Shown piece by piece: positions 13,488 through 38,187 of a stretch of DNA of 64,000 nt (position 1 is its first letter; each line of letters opens with the position of its first letter). A program made the position numbers and the translations under genes. The notes below the pieces were generated by a model that was not told the DNA's origin, did not search any database, and was given only the letters and a program-made list of their open reading frames with translations. The DNA comes from Lethocerus indicus (lineage: Eukaryota; Arthropoda; Insecta; Hemiptera; Belostomatidae): positions 24,012,246-24,076,245 of the forward strand of contig JACDQD010000006.1 of assembly GCA_019843655.1 (NCBI GenBank), in the 5' to 3' direction.

Positions 13488-13980
13488 GGCTAATACTTAA
13501 CACGTTTTTGGCCTTTAAAGGCTTCAATTTTTGCCTATGCACAATAAAAAATAAACACTCAGACACCGTTTATAAGCATTTATTTAATCGCTTTGTACAT
13601 TGAAATATAAAATACTCGATAAATTAGTAACTGATGGCTATATTAAACTTACTAATACTACCGTAGTCTGAAAACTTAATCTTCTATTGCAAAAAAAATA
13701 GTACATAATTTCTTCAATCGCATTTATCACATTCAACGAGAATTTCGTTCACTGGAGAAACAGTAAACAAAAGACCATGACACAACCGTTAGTTTATCTG
13801 ATGATTGAATGAGTGAACGAAGATATCACTATTCACGGATAAGTATAACATAAATAAAATATCTTCTCCGAGAAACCTTACCTCAGGGACATAATCCTAA
13901 TGCTCTGAAACAACTAAAAATACAATAGAATCACATTACTTGACGGCCATTGCTGTCACGAGTGGACGCAGTTGTTGCCA
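13488..13980 (-). promoter_or_regulatory. 5'UTR exons and presumed promoter of the TMCC gene
   Basis: The first coding exon extends to an acceptor (GTGCATAG) at about 13535, giving 47 bases of leader. Upstream, a clean donor CCTGAG/GTAAGG places a non-coding exon starting at 13882 and running to roughly 13960. Sequence around 13940-13980 is less AT-rich. No TATA box is obvious, so the transcription start is not fixed. Confidence 0.5.
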
Positions 13981-15729
13981 AGTAGACAGTACCATAGAAT
14001 TTATATGCGTATATGTCCTTATATAAAACCATTAATAGTATTAAAACTTGTTTTTATAAATTTAGAGTTATACCAAATAAATGTTGTCAGTCATGTTTCA
14101 TGTTATACATTAATTAAAATAACAAAATTATAATTTTTTATAGTAAGACCTCTCGCATCACGGTTTACAATATCACTATACGAATTACTCACTTTCTAAA
14201 CGTAAATCTAGATAGTACTGGGGACGAAGATTTAAATTTCATTCAGACCTTCCGTTTCCGGTTAAATCAATAAAAATATTGGTTTCATTATTTTCGCGGT
14301 TAATCTTATATAAATGAATTTCCTATTTCAATAATGTTAAAAATTGTTTCCATGAAAAGTATGTTACCTTGCTTCACTTCAATCTTTACCTTTTACTTTT
14401 GAGCATCTTCACCTTTCTGTTTAAGAGTGCATTAACAATGTATTTAATCAATATAGTTATTGGTAGGGGTACTGATATTTAACTTGTTGAAATCAATAGA
14501 TAATTGTAATTTTACTTCCATAAAAATACAATATAAGCTAATATGTTTGTTTTAACCAATTACAAATGAACATTGTCACATAACTGATGGTCACAGGCAG
14601 AAAATATTTCTTATACTTATTTCATAGCTGTTAAAAAATATATTTTCTAAAAAAACTGCAAAATAGGATACAAACAATTGTGTAGGTCCGTAACGCCATA
14701 GACAGTGATTAACATTAGCCATAGTATAATATATAAATCCATGTTTGAATATATATTAATAAAAAACGGTTACACCTCCTAAGATATATAAGGGATTAGA
14801 AAGATGTCAACAGACAAATTGATAAGGTGTAGGAAGTGCAAGGGTACTAACAAACTATAAGGTGATGGGAAGTTTTAATAAAAAAAAAATTACTAATTCA
14901 ATCAGCAATAGGAGATGGAGATTTATTACCAAATCTTTTGCAGCAGCTACCATTATAATATAATAACAAACTTAAAGATCATAAATGACTAAATTAAAAC
15001 TTTTTTATCTTAACTTGGAAAATGTTTAATATGCAGTAAAAGTAGCTCAAAAGCTAATGTAGATTGTTGACTATAGGTGGTATAGTAATTAACATTAACA
15101 TTCACTCAACATGTGTGAATTTTTAAAACCCTTAATTCAAATTAATGGGTAAGATGATCACACAATTGTTTACATACAATATTCGCCCACAGTACACATC
15201 CCAGAGAATACCAAATTTGGCTTTAATAAGCAAATTCAAACAAAAATTAAAAATGTTTTCTGATAATTATAAAATTAAAAAAAATTAAGAAATTGAAAAA
15301 TAGTTATTTGTATATATCATTGTCAAACAGATTATTTTATCAGAGGCCTTTAAACAGTCAGGGAGAAGGAGAGGGAGACAGCTAAAAACAGAGTACACAG
15401 CAATATTTGTGAATGTTTTGAGTATAGTTTTAACATGTTTTATTCTCTCCCCCTAGACCGAATGCAGTTTGCATTTGAGACAATACTAGTGGCAAGTGTT
15501 AAAAAAGAAAAATAAAAAAAAATACAGTTGTTGGTCAAAAAATTAACACTTTATATATATATATATATATGTATGTATATATATAAGTTTCAAATTAAAA
15601 CATTTAAGTTTTCGCAATATATAAATATATGCGGTGTCATCCCCTCCTGCCCCCCTTGCCAAGTAAAATGTCCTTCACACTTTTTTATCTGGCACACTGC
15701 AATACTGCCATTCCCCCGGTTACGCATTA
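13981..15729. other. Intergenic stretch and eIF5A 3'UTR
   Basis: No coding exon or RNA gene is supported. The eIF5A stop is at 15730-15732, so the right part is its 3'UTR. Short TA runs lie at about 15552-15570. Confidence 0.4.
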
Positions 15730-18700
15730 TTATTTGTCCAAAGCAGTGTTGGTTTTGATTGCAATCACACATTCTTCTCCGCATGCTTTCAATACGGTAC
15801 ACTGTAAACAATACAAGAACATGATCAACAAAAGAGCAAACTTAACGGTGACTGAATACAGTCACAATGCACCATATGTTAATAATGAAGAAAGTATTTA
15901 GCTTGTAGTGAACAAGAGTGCCAACTATCAGATGGCAAGGTACTCTAACTGCCTGCCATATACTAACTTAAAACTGAACTATTTAGTGACTCTAAGACTG
16001 ACTAGTCAAGTAACTAATAATAAATTTAAGATATAGTCAAGGGTTTAAAAAAGAGGTCATAGAAAAACTAGAATTGGCAGTACATGATTTTATGTTACCC
16101 CATGTGTGCCAAAAAAGAAATGTATTACCAATTTGGGCATAGTGGAGACTATTTAATATATGAGTTCTTTAGCACCAAGATGTTATACTTGAACTACTTA
16201 GTGACTCTAAGACTCAACATATAATAAATATAGTAACAAGTCAAGGGTTTAAAACAGAATTCATAGAAAAACTAAATTTGGCAGTACATGATTTTATGTT
16301 ACTCCATGTGTGCCAAAAAAGAAATGTATTACCAATTTGGGCATAGTGGAGACTATTTAATTTATGAGTTCTTTAGCACCAAGATGTTATACCTGAACTA
16401 CTTAGTGACTCTAAGACTCAACATATAATAAATATAGTAACAAGTCAAGGGTTTAAAACAGAATTCATAGAAAAACTAAATTTGGCAGTACATGATTAAA
16501 CATATAATAAATATAGTAACAAGTCAAGGGTTTAAAAAAGAATTCATAGAAAAACTAGATTTGGCAGTACATGATTAAATGTTACTCCATGTGTGCCAAA
16601 AAAGAAATGTATTACCAATTTGGGCATAGTGGAGACTATTTAATTTATGAGTTCTTTAGCACCAAGATGTTATACCTGAACTACTTAGTGACTCTAAGAC
16701 TCAACATATAATAAATATAGTAACAAGTCAAGGGTTTAAAAAAGAATTAATGGAAAAACTAAATTTGGCAGTACATGATTTTATGTTACTCCATGTGTGC
16801 CAAAAAAGAAATGTATTACCAATTTGGGCATAGTGGAGACTATTTAATATACGAGTTCTTTAGCACCAAGATGTTATACCTGAACTACTTAGTGACTCTA
16901 AGACTCAACATATAATAAATATAGTAACAAGTCAAGGGTTTAAAACAGAATTCATAGAAAAACTAAATTTGGCAGTACATGATTAAATGAATGTGTGCCA
17001 AAAAGAAATGTATTACCAATTTTGGGCATAGTGGAGCTGCTTCTTTAGCACCAAGATGTTATACCTGAACTACTTAGTGACTCTAAGACTCATATAATAA
17101 ATATAGTAACAAGTCAAGGGTTTAAAACTAAATTTGGCAGTACATGATTTTATGTTACTCCATGTGTGCCAAAAAGAAATGTAATACCAATTTGGGCATA
17201 GTGGTTAATGAGTTCTTTAGCACCAAGATGTTATACCTGAACTACTTAGTGACTCTAAGACTCAACATATAATAAATATAGTAACAAGTCAAGGGTTTAA
17301 AACAGAATTCATAGAAAAACTAAATTTGGCAGTACATGATTTTATGTTACTCCATGTGTGCCAAAAAAGAAATGTATTACCAATTTGGGCATAGTGGAGA
17401 CTATTTAATATATGAGTTCTTTAGCACCAAGATGTTATACCTGAACTACTTAGTGACTCTAAGACTCAACATATAATAAATATAGTAACAAGTCAAGGGT
17501 TTAAAAAAGAATTAATGGAAAAACTAAAATTGGCATTACATGATTAAATGTTACTCCATGTGTGCCAAAAAAGAAATGTATTACCAATTTGGGCATAGTG
17601 GAGACTATTTAATATATGAGTTCTTTAGCACCAAGATGTTATACCTGAACTACTTAGTGACTCTAAGACTCAACATATAATAAATATAGTAACAAGTCAA
17701 GGGTTTAAAAAAGAATTAATGGAGAAACTAAAATTGGCAGTACATGATTAAACATATAATAAATATAGTAACAAGTCAAGGGTTTAAAAAGAATTAATGG
17801 AGAAACTAAAATTGGCAGTACATGATTAAACATATAATAAATATAGTAACAAGTCAAGGGTTTAAAAAAGAATTAATAGAAAAACTAAAATTGGCAGTAC
17901 ATTATTAAATGTTACTCCATGTGTGCCAAAAAAGAAATGTATTACCAATTTGGGCATAGTGGAGACTATTTAATTTATGAGTTCTTTAGCACCAAGATGT
18001 TTGTTATACCTGAACTACTTAGTGACTCTAAGACTCGACATATACCATATTTAATATCTGTGAATAGTTTTAAAAAGAGATCTTAGGCATACTATAAATT
18101 ACAGTGTATGATATAATGTTATTACACATGTCCCAAATGAAAATAATATGAACAATTTGATCATAGTAAAAACTACTTAATAGATGAGGTCATTAGTATG
18201 AAGAGTTCCAACTGATCTTCTCAAACTCAACATATACACTTTAGTAATGGGCAATATTTTTATAGCCAGGCTTTACAAACAGTATAATAAATATTATATG
18301 AATTTGTAATTCAATTTCTCAATTCATTAACTTTATATCTTATTCCAAATGAAAATGATTTATGAATATGGACATATTTGAGACTATAAAATTCTATATT
18401 TGAGATACTAATTTCAGAGTCCATAATTTAATGTTGCATTGTACAGGGATATATAATATCACTTATTATTATTTAGATTATGTATCAGATCAATAATTAT
18501 TTAAACTTATCAAGAATTATATTTCAGATTTTATATTGTAATTCATATACCTATCTTAAATTGATTGGACATCTAATAATTACATTAAAATTTTGTATAT
18601 AATACCAAAGCGAGTATTTGTTGTACATTTTCAAATAGGTAAAATCTGTGCTGCATCATATACTTCTTTTAAATTGAATTCATAATATATGCAATTATAT

Positions 18701-19589
18701 GCTATAAGTTTATGTGGGATATAAATGGAAGGTAAAATGTTATTAGTCATTTCAATATACAATCCCCAGTTGCAAGAAACATCAAAATATTAATGCAACA
18801 ACTAAAAGTATATTTTATCACAATTATTATCAAATTTAAAGGACATGAAATCCGTATAACTTACCTTAGGATAGTGCCACATCTTGCTCTACAAGAAAAA
18901 GTGGACCTCTTATTTTAATAATTTATTTGAATAAATTCCTCAAATGCAGTACAAATGTCCGACAAATTTGAAAATCAAAAATAAAAATAATCATATAACA
19001 TATAAATTCAAACTCACCAATAATTCTTTGCCACCCTCAAACTCAGCCTTAAGCTGTGTACCCACATCACCATCTGGAATTTTGAGATCTTCACGAAGCT
19101 CTCCATTGTCGGACATCAAACATAAATATCCATCATCAGATATATCTGTCAACTGAAGGAAAAAAATAATATACTCATATATTTTACAACTATATTAAAG
19201 TGAATTAAGAATTTTAATACAAACCTGATAGTCTTCACGCTTGACAAATGGAACATCCATATTATGGGTTGATGGGCAAATATCTTCATACTTCTTGCCA
19301 GAGAAAATATCAAGGCCCACAAGATGAACTTTAGCATGACCATGCTTGCCAGTCTTTGATGTAGACATTTCAACAATTTTACAAGGTCGTGACTGCAAAG
19401 ATATAAGCAAAATATTCATATAAATTGAATTTAAAGGTTAAACAACAATGGTATAAATAACATTAGTAGAATAAAATATACCTTCAGCATAACAAATCCA
19501 TTTTTACGAAGGGCAGAACATTGCATTGGGAAAGTGGTAGAGGCACCAGAGTCTCCAGTCTCAAAATGGGTATCTTCGATATCTGCCAT
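15730..19589 (-). CDS. eIF5A: Translation factor eIF5A
   Basis: eIF5A binds the ribosome E/P site and helps peptide bond formation at stalling motifs; it needs hypusine on one lysine. Coding exons from high to low: 19482-19589, 19225-19392, 19018-19152, 15730-15801. They total 483 bases, or 160 residues, the usual length. The hypusine loop is seen as [12 protein letters not shown], with the target lysine at residue 52. The second domain shows [15 protein letters not shown], and the C-terminus is [20 protein letters not shown], typical of insects. All junctions are at codon boundaries (phase 0). The last intron, 3.2 kb, holds a tandem array and a possible 24-nt extra exon. ATG at 19589 is preceded by 29 leader bases and an acceptor at 19619. 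Confidence 0.97.
15974..18240. repeat. Tandem array, about 204-bp unit with a nested ~80-bp duplication
   Basis: The anchor TGTTATAC recurs at 16181, 16385, 16669, 16872, 17057, 17229, 17433, 17637 and 18002. Most steps are 203-204 bases. Two steps (284 and 365) contain one and two extra copies of an approximately 80-base sub-block that begins near CATATAATAAATATAGTAAC. Two steps (185 and 172) have internal deletions. The core copies are nearly identical. At the right edge, 18060-18240 and then 18250-18420 are strongly decayed copies, for example CACATGTCCCAAATG replacing CATGTGTGCCAAAAA. The array lies wholly inside the last intron of eIF5A. Confidence 0.95.
18865..18888 (-). other. Candidate 24-nt in-frame microexon of eIF5A
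   Basis: On the minus strand a pyrimidine-rich acceptor (CTTTTTCTTGTAG) and a perfect donor (GTAAGTTAT) bound 24 bases that encode SKMWHYPK. Both neighbouring exon junctions are phase 0, so inclusion would insert eight residues between KELL and [10 protein letters not shown] without a frame change. No such insertion is part of the usual eIF5A protein, so this is either an alternative exon or a chance pair of sites. Confidence 0.45.
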
Positions 19590-21488
19590 TGTTGAGTTGT
19601 TTTTGGTGAATTAAACAGCTACAAAATTAAATTATAATTTAATTTTAATATAACACAAAATGTATAATATATTGAAAAACATGAACAATTATATTTTAAT
19701 AACATACAAAAGGATTGAAGAACCAAAAAAACATAATTGAATTCCTTTTTTAGTAAGTATAATAATAAAGTAGTAGTATATTAATAAACAAAAATTGAAT
19801 ATATATTAATACAAAGATATTACGTGTGCTCTAACAAAATCAGCAAATATTTATAAAATAAATTGCACCTTAGTTTCAAATCATTATTGATAATTCAATA
19901 TAAATAAGTTTAAGTAAAAAATCATATCACTAATCCCAATTATTATTATATATCTTGTCCCAATTTTCAATCCATATTTTGTATCCGTAAGAGAGTATAG
20001 AATACAGAAATACAACAGAATCTATATTACCTATTTATCTGGCGAAAACAAATGCAAGATGAAATTCAGTGCTCAAACATTAGATACTCACATTATGCTA
20101 ATACAAATAAAGCATTAAACAAATGAATGAACAAACATAATCTTAAACACTGTACAAATGTTTCCATGTTATGGTCTTTGTTCAAAATATACTATATTAA
20201 TACATGTATAACATTTATTTTAGACAAATATTTCAAACATGTATTGAAGACAAATAGAGGTCTATTATTTTCATCGACATTAGTACTTTCATGATTTTTA
20301 ATCAATTTAACTGCATGGTATAACTATAACATATTACTAAATGCAGACAAATAAATGGGTAGGGTTCAGTAAAACATACATGATGACCTTGACACTTGTG
20401 ACTCTAAACTCAGAATAGCCAACATAGTAGAATATTTAAATAAATTTTGGTTAAAACGAAGATGAAGGAACAAAAAAAAAACACCATTCTGGAACAATAA
20501 TACACTTTGGAATGTTTAAATAGGTCACACGCTTGAATGTTTTGTTTTTTAATATTTTAAATTAATAGTTGTATACTTTAAATCAGACAATGTAACATTA
20601 GAACAATTTATTTTCAGAATGGGCTCTTTAGGAGATAATCAGAATGAGACATAAATAAATAATGAAACTAAGACTGCTAAGATCAGAATATGACATGGAA
20701 ATAAAATAGTTTAATATAGGTCAATTATAATAAAAAAAAGAAAAACTCCATATCTAAAATATTCTTTCTAAACAACATAATAATACCTAAGTATTAATTC
20801 AAAACAACTTGTAACCTTAATCATATAAAACAAAATTTAAACTCATTATATGAAAAATGTAAATTAAAATCTAAATTTATTTCAAGATTACAAATAAGTC
20901 AAATTATTTCATAATAAGAATTAGCATGGCTAATCGTATGTAACAAAAATTTCAGTAGAACATTTTGAAACACAGTAAAATCACTGTTTAATTGCAATTA
21001 GCAAACACAAATCATAGTAGTCTATGTTGTATATTTTCATTTAGCTTTTGTTTAATACCATGAGTTTCTTGGCAGTAAGGTTAGGATTCCACACTAGAGA
21101 TTACTGACCCCAAAGCAAAATGTGTTGAGCTAACAAAAGTACCTAACTTGAATATAGCCAATACCCTAAAAAAAAGTCTACCAGTTTACTAAAGCTTTAC
21201 CTGATAGATAAAACACATTGGCCCCTGAATAGATCTCACACTTACCAATTCTGACGTAAAGTACACGTAAAAAATTAAATTCGAAAGTGGTATGGGAAGC
21301 AGGCTGACCTGCGTTACTCCCTGCTTCACCATATTGGTTTTCGGTAACCTGCCTAAATTTCCCAAATTTGTTCGACACCCAAATTAAGCGAACCTACTCA
21401 ATTAATACGCTAATAACCTCTTAAATTTCTCAATTAAATAGGAAATTACAGAATAAATGCGACAAACATGGCGGGAAATGTTACTCAC

Positions 21489-21771
21489 CGCCGTGTCAAT
21501 AGAGGCAATTGAGCCGGCCAAAGATAAAGCAAACTAACCGGAAATATTTAAACCACAAACTCAAAAGAAATCGTCATTAATTCAGCAAACTACTTTGCGA
21601 TAGTGAATAAAATTGGTCAAATTATTGAGATTTACACAATAGTATTAAATAATAAGAAAAGTTAATCCTATACTCACATGTGGCCAAAACGGGCGAAGAA
21701 CTACAAGACTGAGTAGAGGTGCGCAGACGCAGCTTTACACGTTTCAGTACGTTCCTCTGCCTTATAAATAT
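21489..21771 (-). promoter_or_regulatory. eIF5A promoter and two alternative non-coding first exons
   Basis: On the minus strand TTTATAAGG at about 21760-21770 is a TATA box. The predicted start is near 21735, and the leader exon ends at 21678 with donor GTGAGTAT. A second candidate leader lies at about 21489-21530, ending GGCG/GTGAGTAA. Both donors fit the acceptor at 19619 in front of the ATG. The area is GC-richer than its surroundings. Confidence 0.6.
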
Positions 21772-22232
21772 TGTAGCCGTTCGGTATTTCTTGTACTGTA
21801 CTTCCTCATATATTACCACACCAGCCCAATACCATATAAAATAAAATAACAATATTTGTTAATAAATTATAAAATACTATTGCATTTCAAACGCCGGACA
21901 CATCATTGTGGACCATAAAGGGCGACATCTTTGCCGAACGTATTTAGTATGCTCTCCAGTACTGTAGTTCTGTGATAGACAAGGTCATGTACGCATTTAA
22001 TGGCCGTGACTAATTAATCCAGTGTTTAGTTTACGAAAATAAATTAATACGTTTTAAAATTATTTCGTTTGGATATATCCGCACGCTAGATACATTCAAT
22101 ATGGTAATGACGCAGTTTTATTAGTTAGGCTTAATGGTATTAATCCGAGGTGACCAAACATTCTTCTAACCTCCAAGTTACCCGTCATTTATGTTACTGA
22201 TAATCTGCATTAAAAATCTGTTGAAAGTTAAT

Positions 22233-22238
22233 TCAGTT
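22233..22238 (+). promoter_or_regulatory. Candidate initiator (TCAGTT) of cpb
   Basis: ATTCAGTTG matches the arthropod initiator consensus, 170 bases before the cpb ATG. No TATA box is seen at -30. The eIF5A start on the opposite strand is about 500 bases away. Confidence 0.35.
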
Positions 22239-22405
22239 GTAGTGAAAACTTACGTGTTATAAATTTGAAAAACTAATTTTCACTAGTTTATACTTCGATG
22301 TGTGCCGTTTGAGTGTTGTTAAATTGCGAGTGTCCAACACTTAGGGATTCAATAGAATCTTCAAGTAAAATTTGTAAATAATCTTTTTATCGTTGTAAGC
22401 TGAAC

Positions 22406-26389
<3,984 letters not shown>

Positions 26390-28870
26390 GTCTGGTAAAA
26401 ATCCTAAATTATTGTAGATAATACTCTTTCTGATTACTAAATCATATCATTCAGTTTCAATTGAATAAATTCTGACTTTCTTCACATAAGATCAACTTTT
26501 CATTGTGTTTAAAAAAAATGTATTCAAATTTTCTGTAACTAATTATTTTTGTCACTGGTATTTAATACCTATATTTTTTTTGCATATTTCTAAAGTAAAT
26601 TTGAATATTCCTATTTGTTATTGATTAGGCAAATTTTGTCAAATTTAAGAATGCTGATATAAAAAAATTTATATTTTTATATAGGTAAATTTTTTATTTA
26701 ATTTATTTTGGTGTAATCAGTTCATTTAATGAAAACATGTGGCAAACACCTAAGTATGTGATGAATAATGATTTCCTTAAAATTCAGAACACAGGAATTT
26801 CATAAATTAAATTTTTAGTTTGTTTTCATGTATACAGCTATGTGTGAGGACTGTTAATTATACGTAATTATGGTGTCCATTCTAATGAATTATCTAAATA
26901 AATCTGGTGACATAATGATATGTGGTCTTTCATTACATGATTGATTATATTTGGCTGAATATTAGTGTATTCATCAATCAATATTGTTAATTTTCAGGGA
27001 GTGAGTGACAAATGGCCATTATACTTGTGCAATTTTCTGAAAAATGCAGAAACAACCCATACAGACAAACATTGTGTTTGTTCTTTTACAGAGTTTATTT
27101 GAAATATTTCTGGGGCAATTGTCATTGTAAATGTATGTATGTTATTTGTATAAATTTAAACGATTTTGCATTATGGTATTAGCCTTATAATCAGTGGGGT
27201 GCAATCATGATGAGACCCAACCAAATTTAATGTGCTGTTTAAGTAAACAGTGTTGGTCTCTTAACCTGTTTTATTTCATTATCATTGGCATTCTAATGCA
27301 TGGCGCCATCCCTTATAAAAGTATTATTGTTTATAATAACACTGTTTTAATATTTTGTATCTCATTGGTGATGTCTCCCATTGAGTATGTTGAAATTTTC
27401 TCAAAGCAGCTGAAATGATCAGTTTGACACTTTTGAAGCGTAAGATAGTTGATAACATTTATTTTTAAAATAAAAAATAATTATCTTTTCATAATTATAA
27501 TATAATTATCATTCATTATTATCATAACAGTTATTTATTTAATCATTCTGAATATACTCTAAAATGAGTTGACCCATAAAATATATAAATATTAATAATT
27601 ATAATAATATTATAGCATTTTTACTTGAGGTTAAATTTCTCATTGGAGAAATGTAATGTGGGTCATTGTATTTTATTTAAAAGTATTAGGCAAGAGCCGC
27701 TGGCGGTCCACTGTGTATAAATTCATTTTATTTTCAGTTTAGTATTAATATTGCCTTTTTTTACTTATAAGTAATCGTACTTTTAAGAAACTAATACATA
27801 TAGAAATAGATTTTTGGCATATTATAACCTTTTCAGCATAAACAAGCATACATTTAATTTTGAATGAAACTTTTTCTTTCAATAACATAAAATGTTAAGG
27901 GGAAGAACTGTTTTAATCCTTAAAGTGCATTTTTAATGTATATGTACAGTTGTTCTTATTGAATGAAAATTGGTAAATAGCACTGTATTAATTGTATATT
28001 ATATATAACTCCAGGGCTATTGTTACAAGCCCCTGATAATAATGTACGATTTACTGGAAGTCAGTTGTTGAATAAAATAGTTATTTTCATTATAGCATTT
28101 TTATTTAAACTTTTCACCCCTCACTTCATTGTTTCATGTGTGGACCCCAATTTATAATCCTATTATGGAATATTTATCCTAAGAATTATGAATGTATTCA
28201 CTAAACAGTTCAATCAAACTGAAAGTATATTTCATATATTCGCAGTATTTATAATATATATTATTTGCAAACATGCATATATTTTAGAAATGTTGAGTGC
28301 ATTAGTAGTTAATGGCATAAACCTTGAACCATTGAAACACTACAGCCAGCAGGTTTCACTCTGTTAACAGTAATTAAAAATGTAATACCTTTGGTGTTTG
28401 AGCTCTTGAAGGTTAAAGCTGGTTAAAAGATAGATTAAGGGTAGGTTTAATTCAAGCATTAAAAGAAGTGTATGATTGCCTTTAAAACTCCTTGCACTAT
28501 ATAAACAGAGGGAGGGAAACAATGCATAATGAACTATATGATTTTGTTAGTATTATTATTAGTGAAAAGGAAAAACTGTGATTAAGAGTTTTATTTTGTT
28601 TATACTTTATTTTTCTTTGAAATTTTTCACCAGATAATTATATTTGTAACCTGAATGTATTTGTATATGGGTGTGTTTTTAAGTAAAATTGTTTATTAAA
28701 GAAAAATTTGTTATCTGGAAGAAAATGTTTTTCTTATGACCACCAAGAATAGACCATATTTTGTAGTATTTACTTGGAACATATAAACATGCTCACACAT
28801 GTTAAATGATTTCATATAATTATAATTGCATTAAATGCATTTTAATTTCTTGGCAATTAAAAGTTCAAAC
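26390..28870 (+). other. cpb 3'UTR and AT-rich downstream DNA
   Basis: No further coding exon is supported. AATAAA hexamers at 26463 and near 28072 could end the transcript. A simple AT-rich zone lies at 27470-27610. Short open frames here have no protein-like composition. Confidence 0.4.
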
Positions 28871-37248
<8,378 letters not shown>

Positions 37249-37290
37249 TATATATAAACTCGACGTCGCACGTCCCTTTTATTCAGTTCT
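37249..37290 (+). promoter_or_regulatory. Core promoter of the acetyltransferase-like gene
   Basis: TATATATAAA at 37249-37258 is followed by TTCAGTTC, with the initiator A at 37285, about 32 bases from TATAAA. This is a textbook arthropod TATA plus TCAGTT arrangement. The first ATG downstream is at 37375, at the end of exon 1. Confidence 0.75.
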
Positions 37291-37374
37291 CAGCAGTTGA
37301 ACAGATAGACTTTTAATTTGTATTACGCCCGTTCTCAACGAGGGCAGTTCTTCAACACTACAGTTAAACAGTTT

Positions 37375-38136
37375 ATGGGTAAGTTAAATACAAAATAATA
37401 CTCATTTTACGTGTAATCAGTAGTCAGATATATTCATACAGTATTTATGCTTTGTTCCTGTTAATTGTCAACTATTACGTCTGTTATGTCTCCCTGCCTG
37501 GCACAAGGTTTTATGGAGTTTCTGTTGTGACATTTCAGTTCATTACCATAGGTCAGCGTTGCTGCCAACCATGTTACTTTAGTAGAACAATTTGGTTATT
37601 ACTTTTTCGCCATGCGATCCACATGTTCTCTTTCAAGATTTTTGTTGTAACAGGCATACCTATTTAAAATTATTGCTAGTATTGGCAACATATGTAACTT
37701 CATCCATATTGTAAGCATTTAACTCAACTAAGAAACCATGATTTAATCACTAAATTGCATTATTATAGGCCATAATTTAAGCCATAGGTATAAATAAATT
37801 TATCTTAAAAGCATAAGTATTGTATCCCATTAATATTTGGTTCTGTTTTATTTATTTGGGTTAATTAACCTTCTTTTGTGTCTTTAAAGTTTGTGTTCTG
37901 AAAATGCCTTTGTGATATGATTTAACCATATGGTTTCATAAATATGACTTCGAAGCAATTGTTGTTTAATATGCCATCAATCAATATTATATTTCTCCAA
38001 CTTACTTCAAAAAGTGTAGGATTGCATCAAAGTTTCTATTCCAGTCACTTGTTTCTTGATAAATGCAATTATGACTCCTCTGGGAAAATTTGTGAAGTAC
38101 CTTTATTTTATAGTATCATCTGTGAACTTTATATTT

Positions 38137-38187
<51 letters not shown>

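Noticed and set aside
15590..15901. Overlapping frames around the last eIF5A exon
   Set aside because: Alternative-frame shadows; the true frame is fixed by the C-terminal eIF5A sequence and the phase-0 junction.
15974..18240. CRISPR-like array
   Set aside because: The unit is 204 bases with no unique spacers, and it lies in an intron of an animal gene. It is a satellite.
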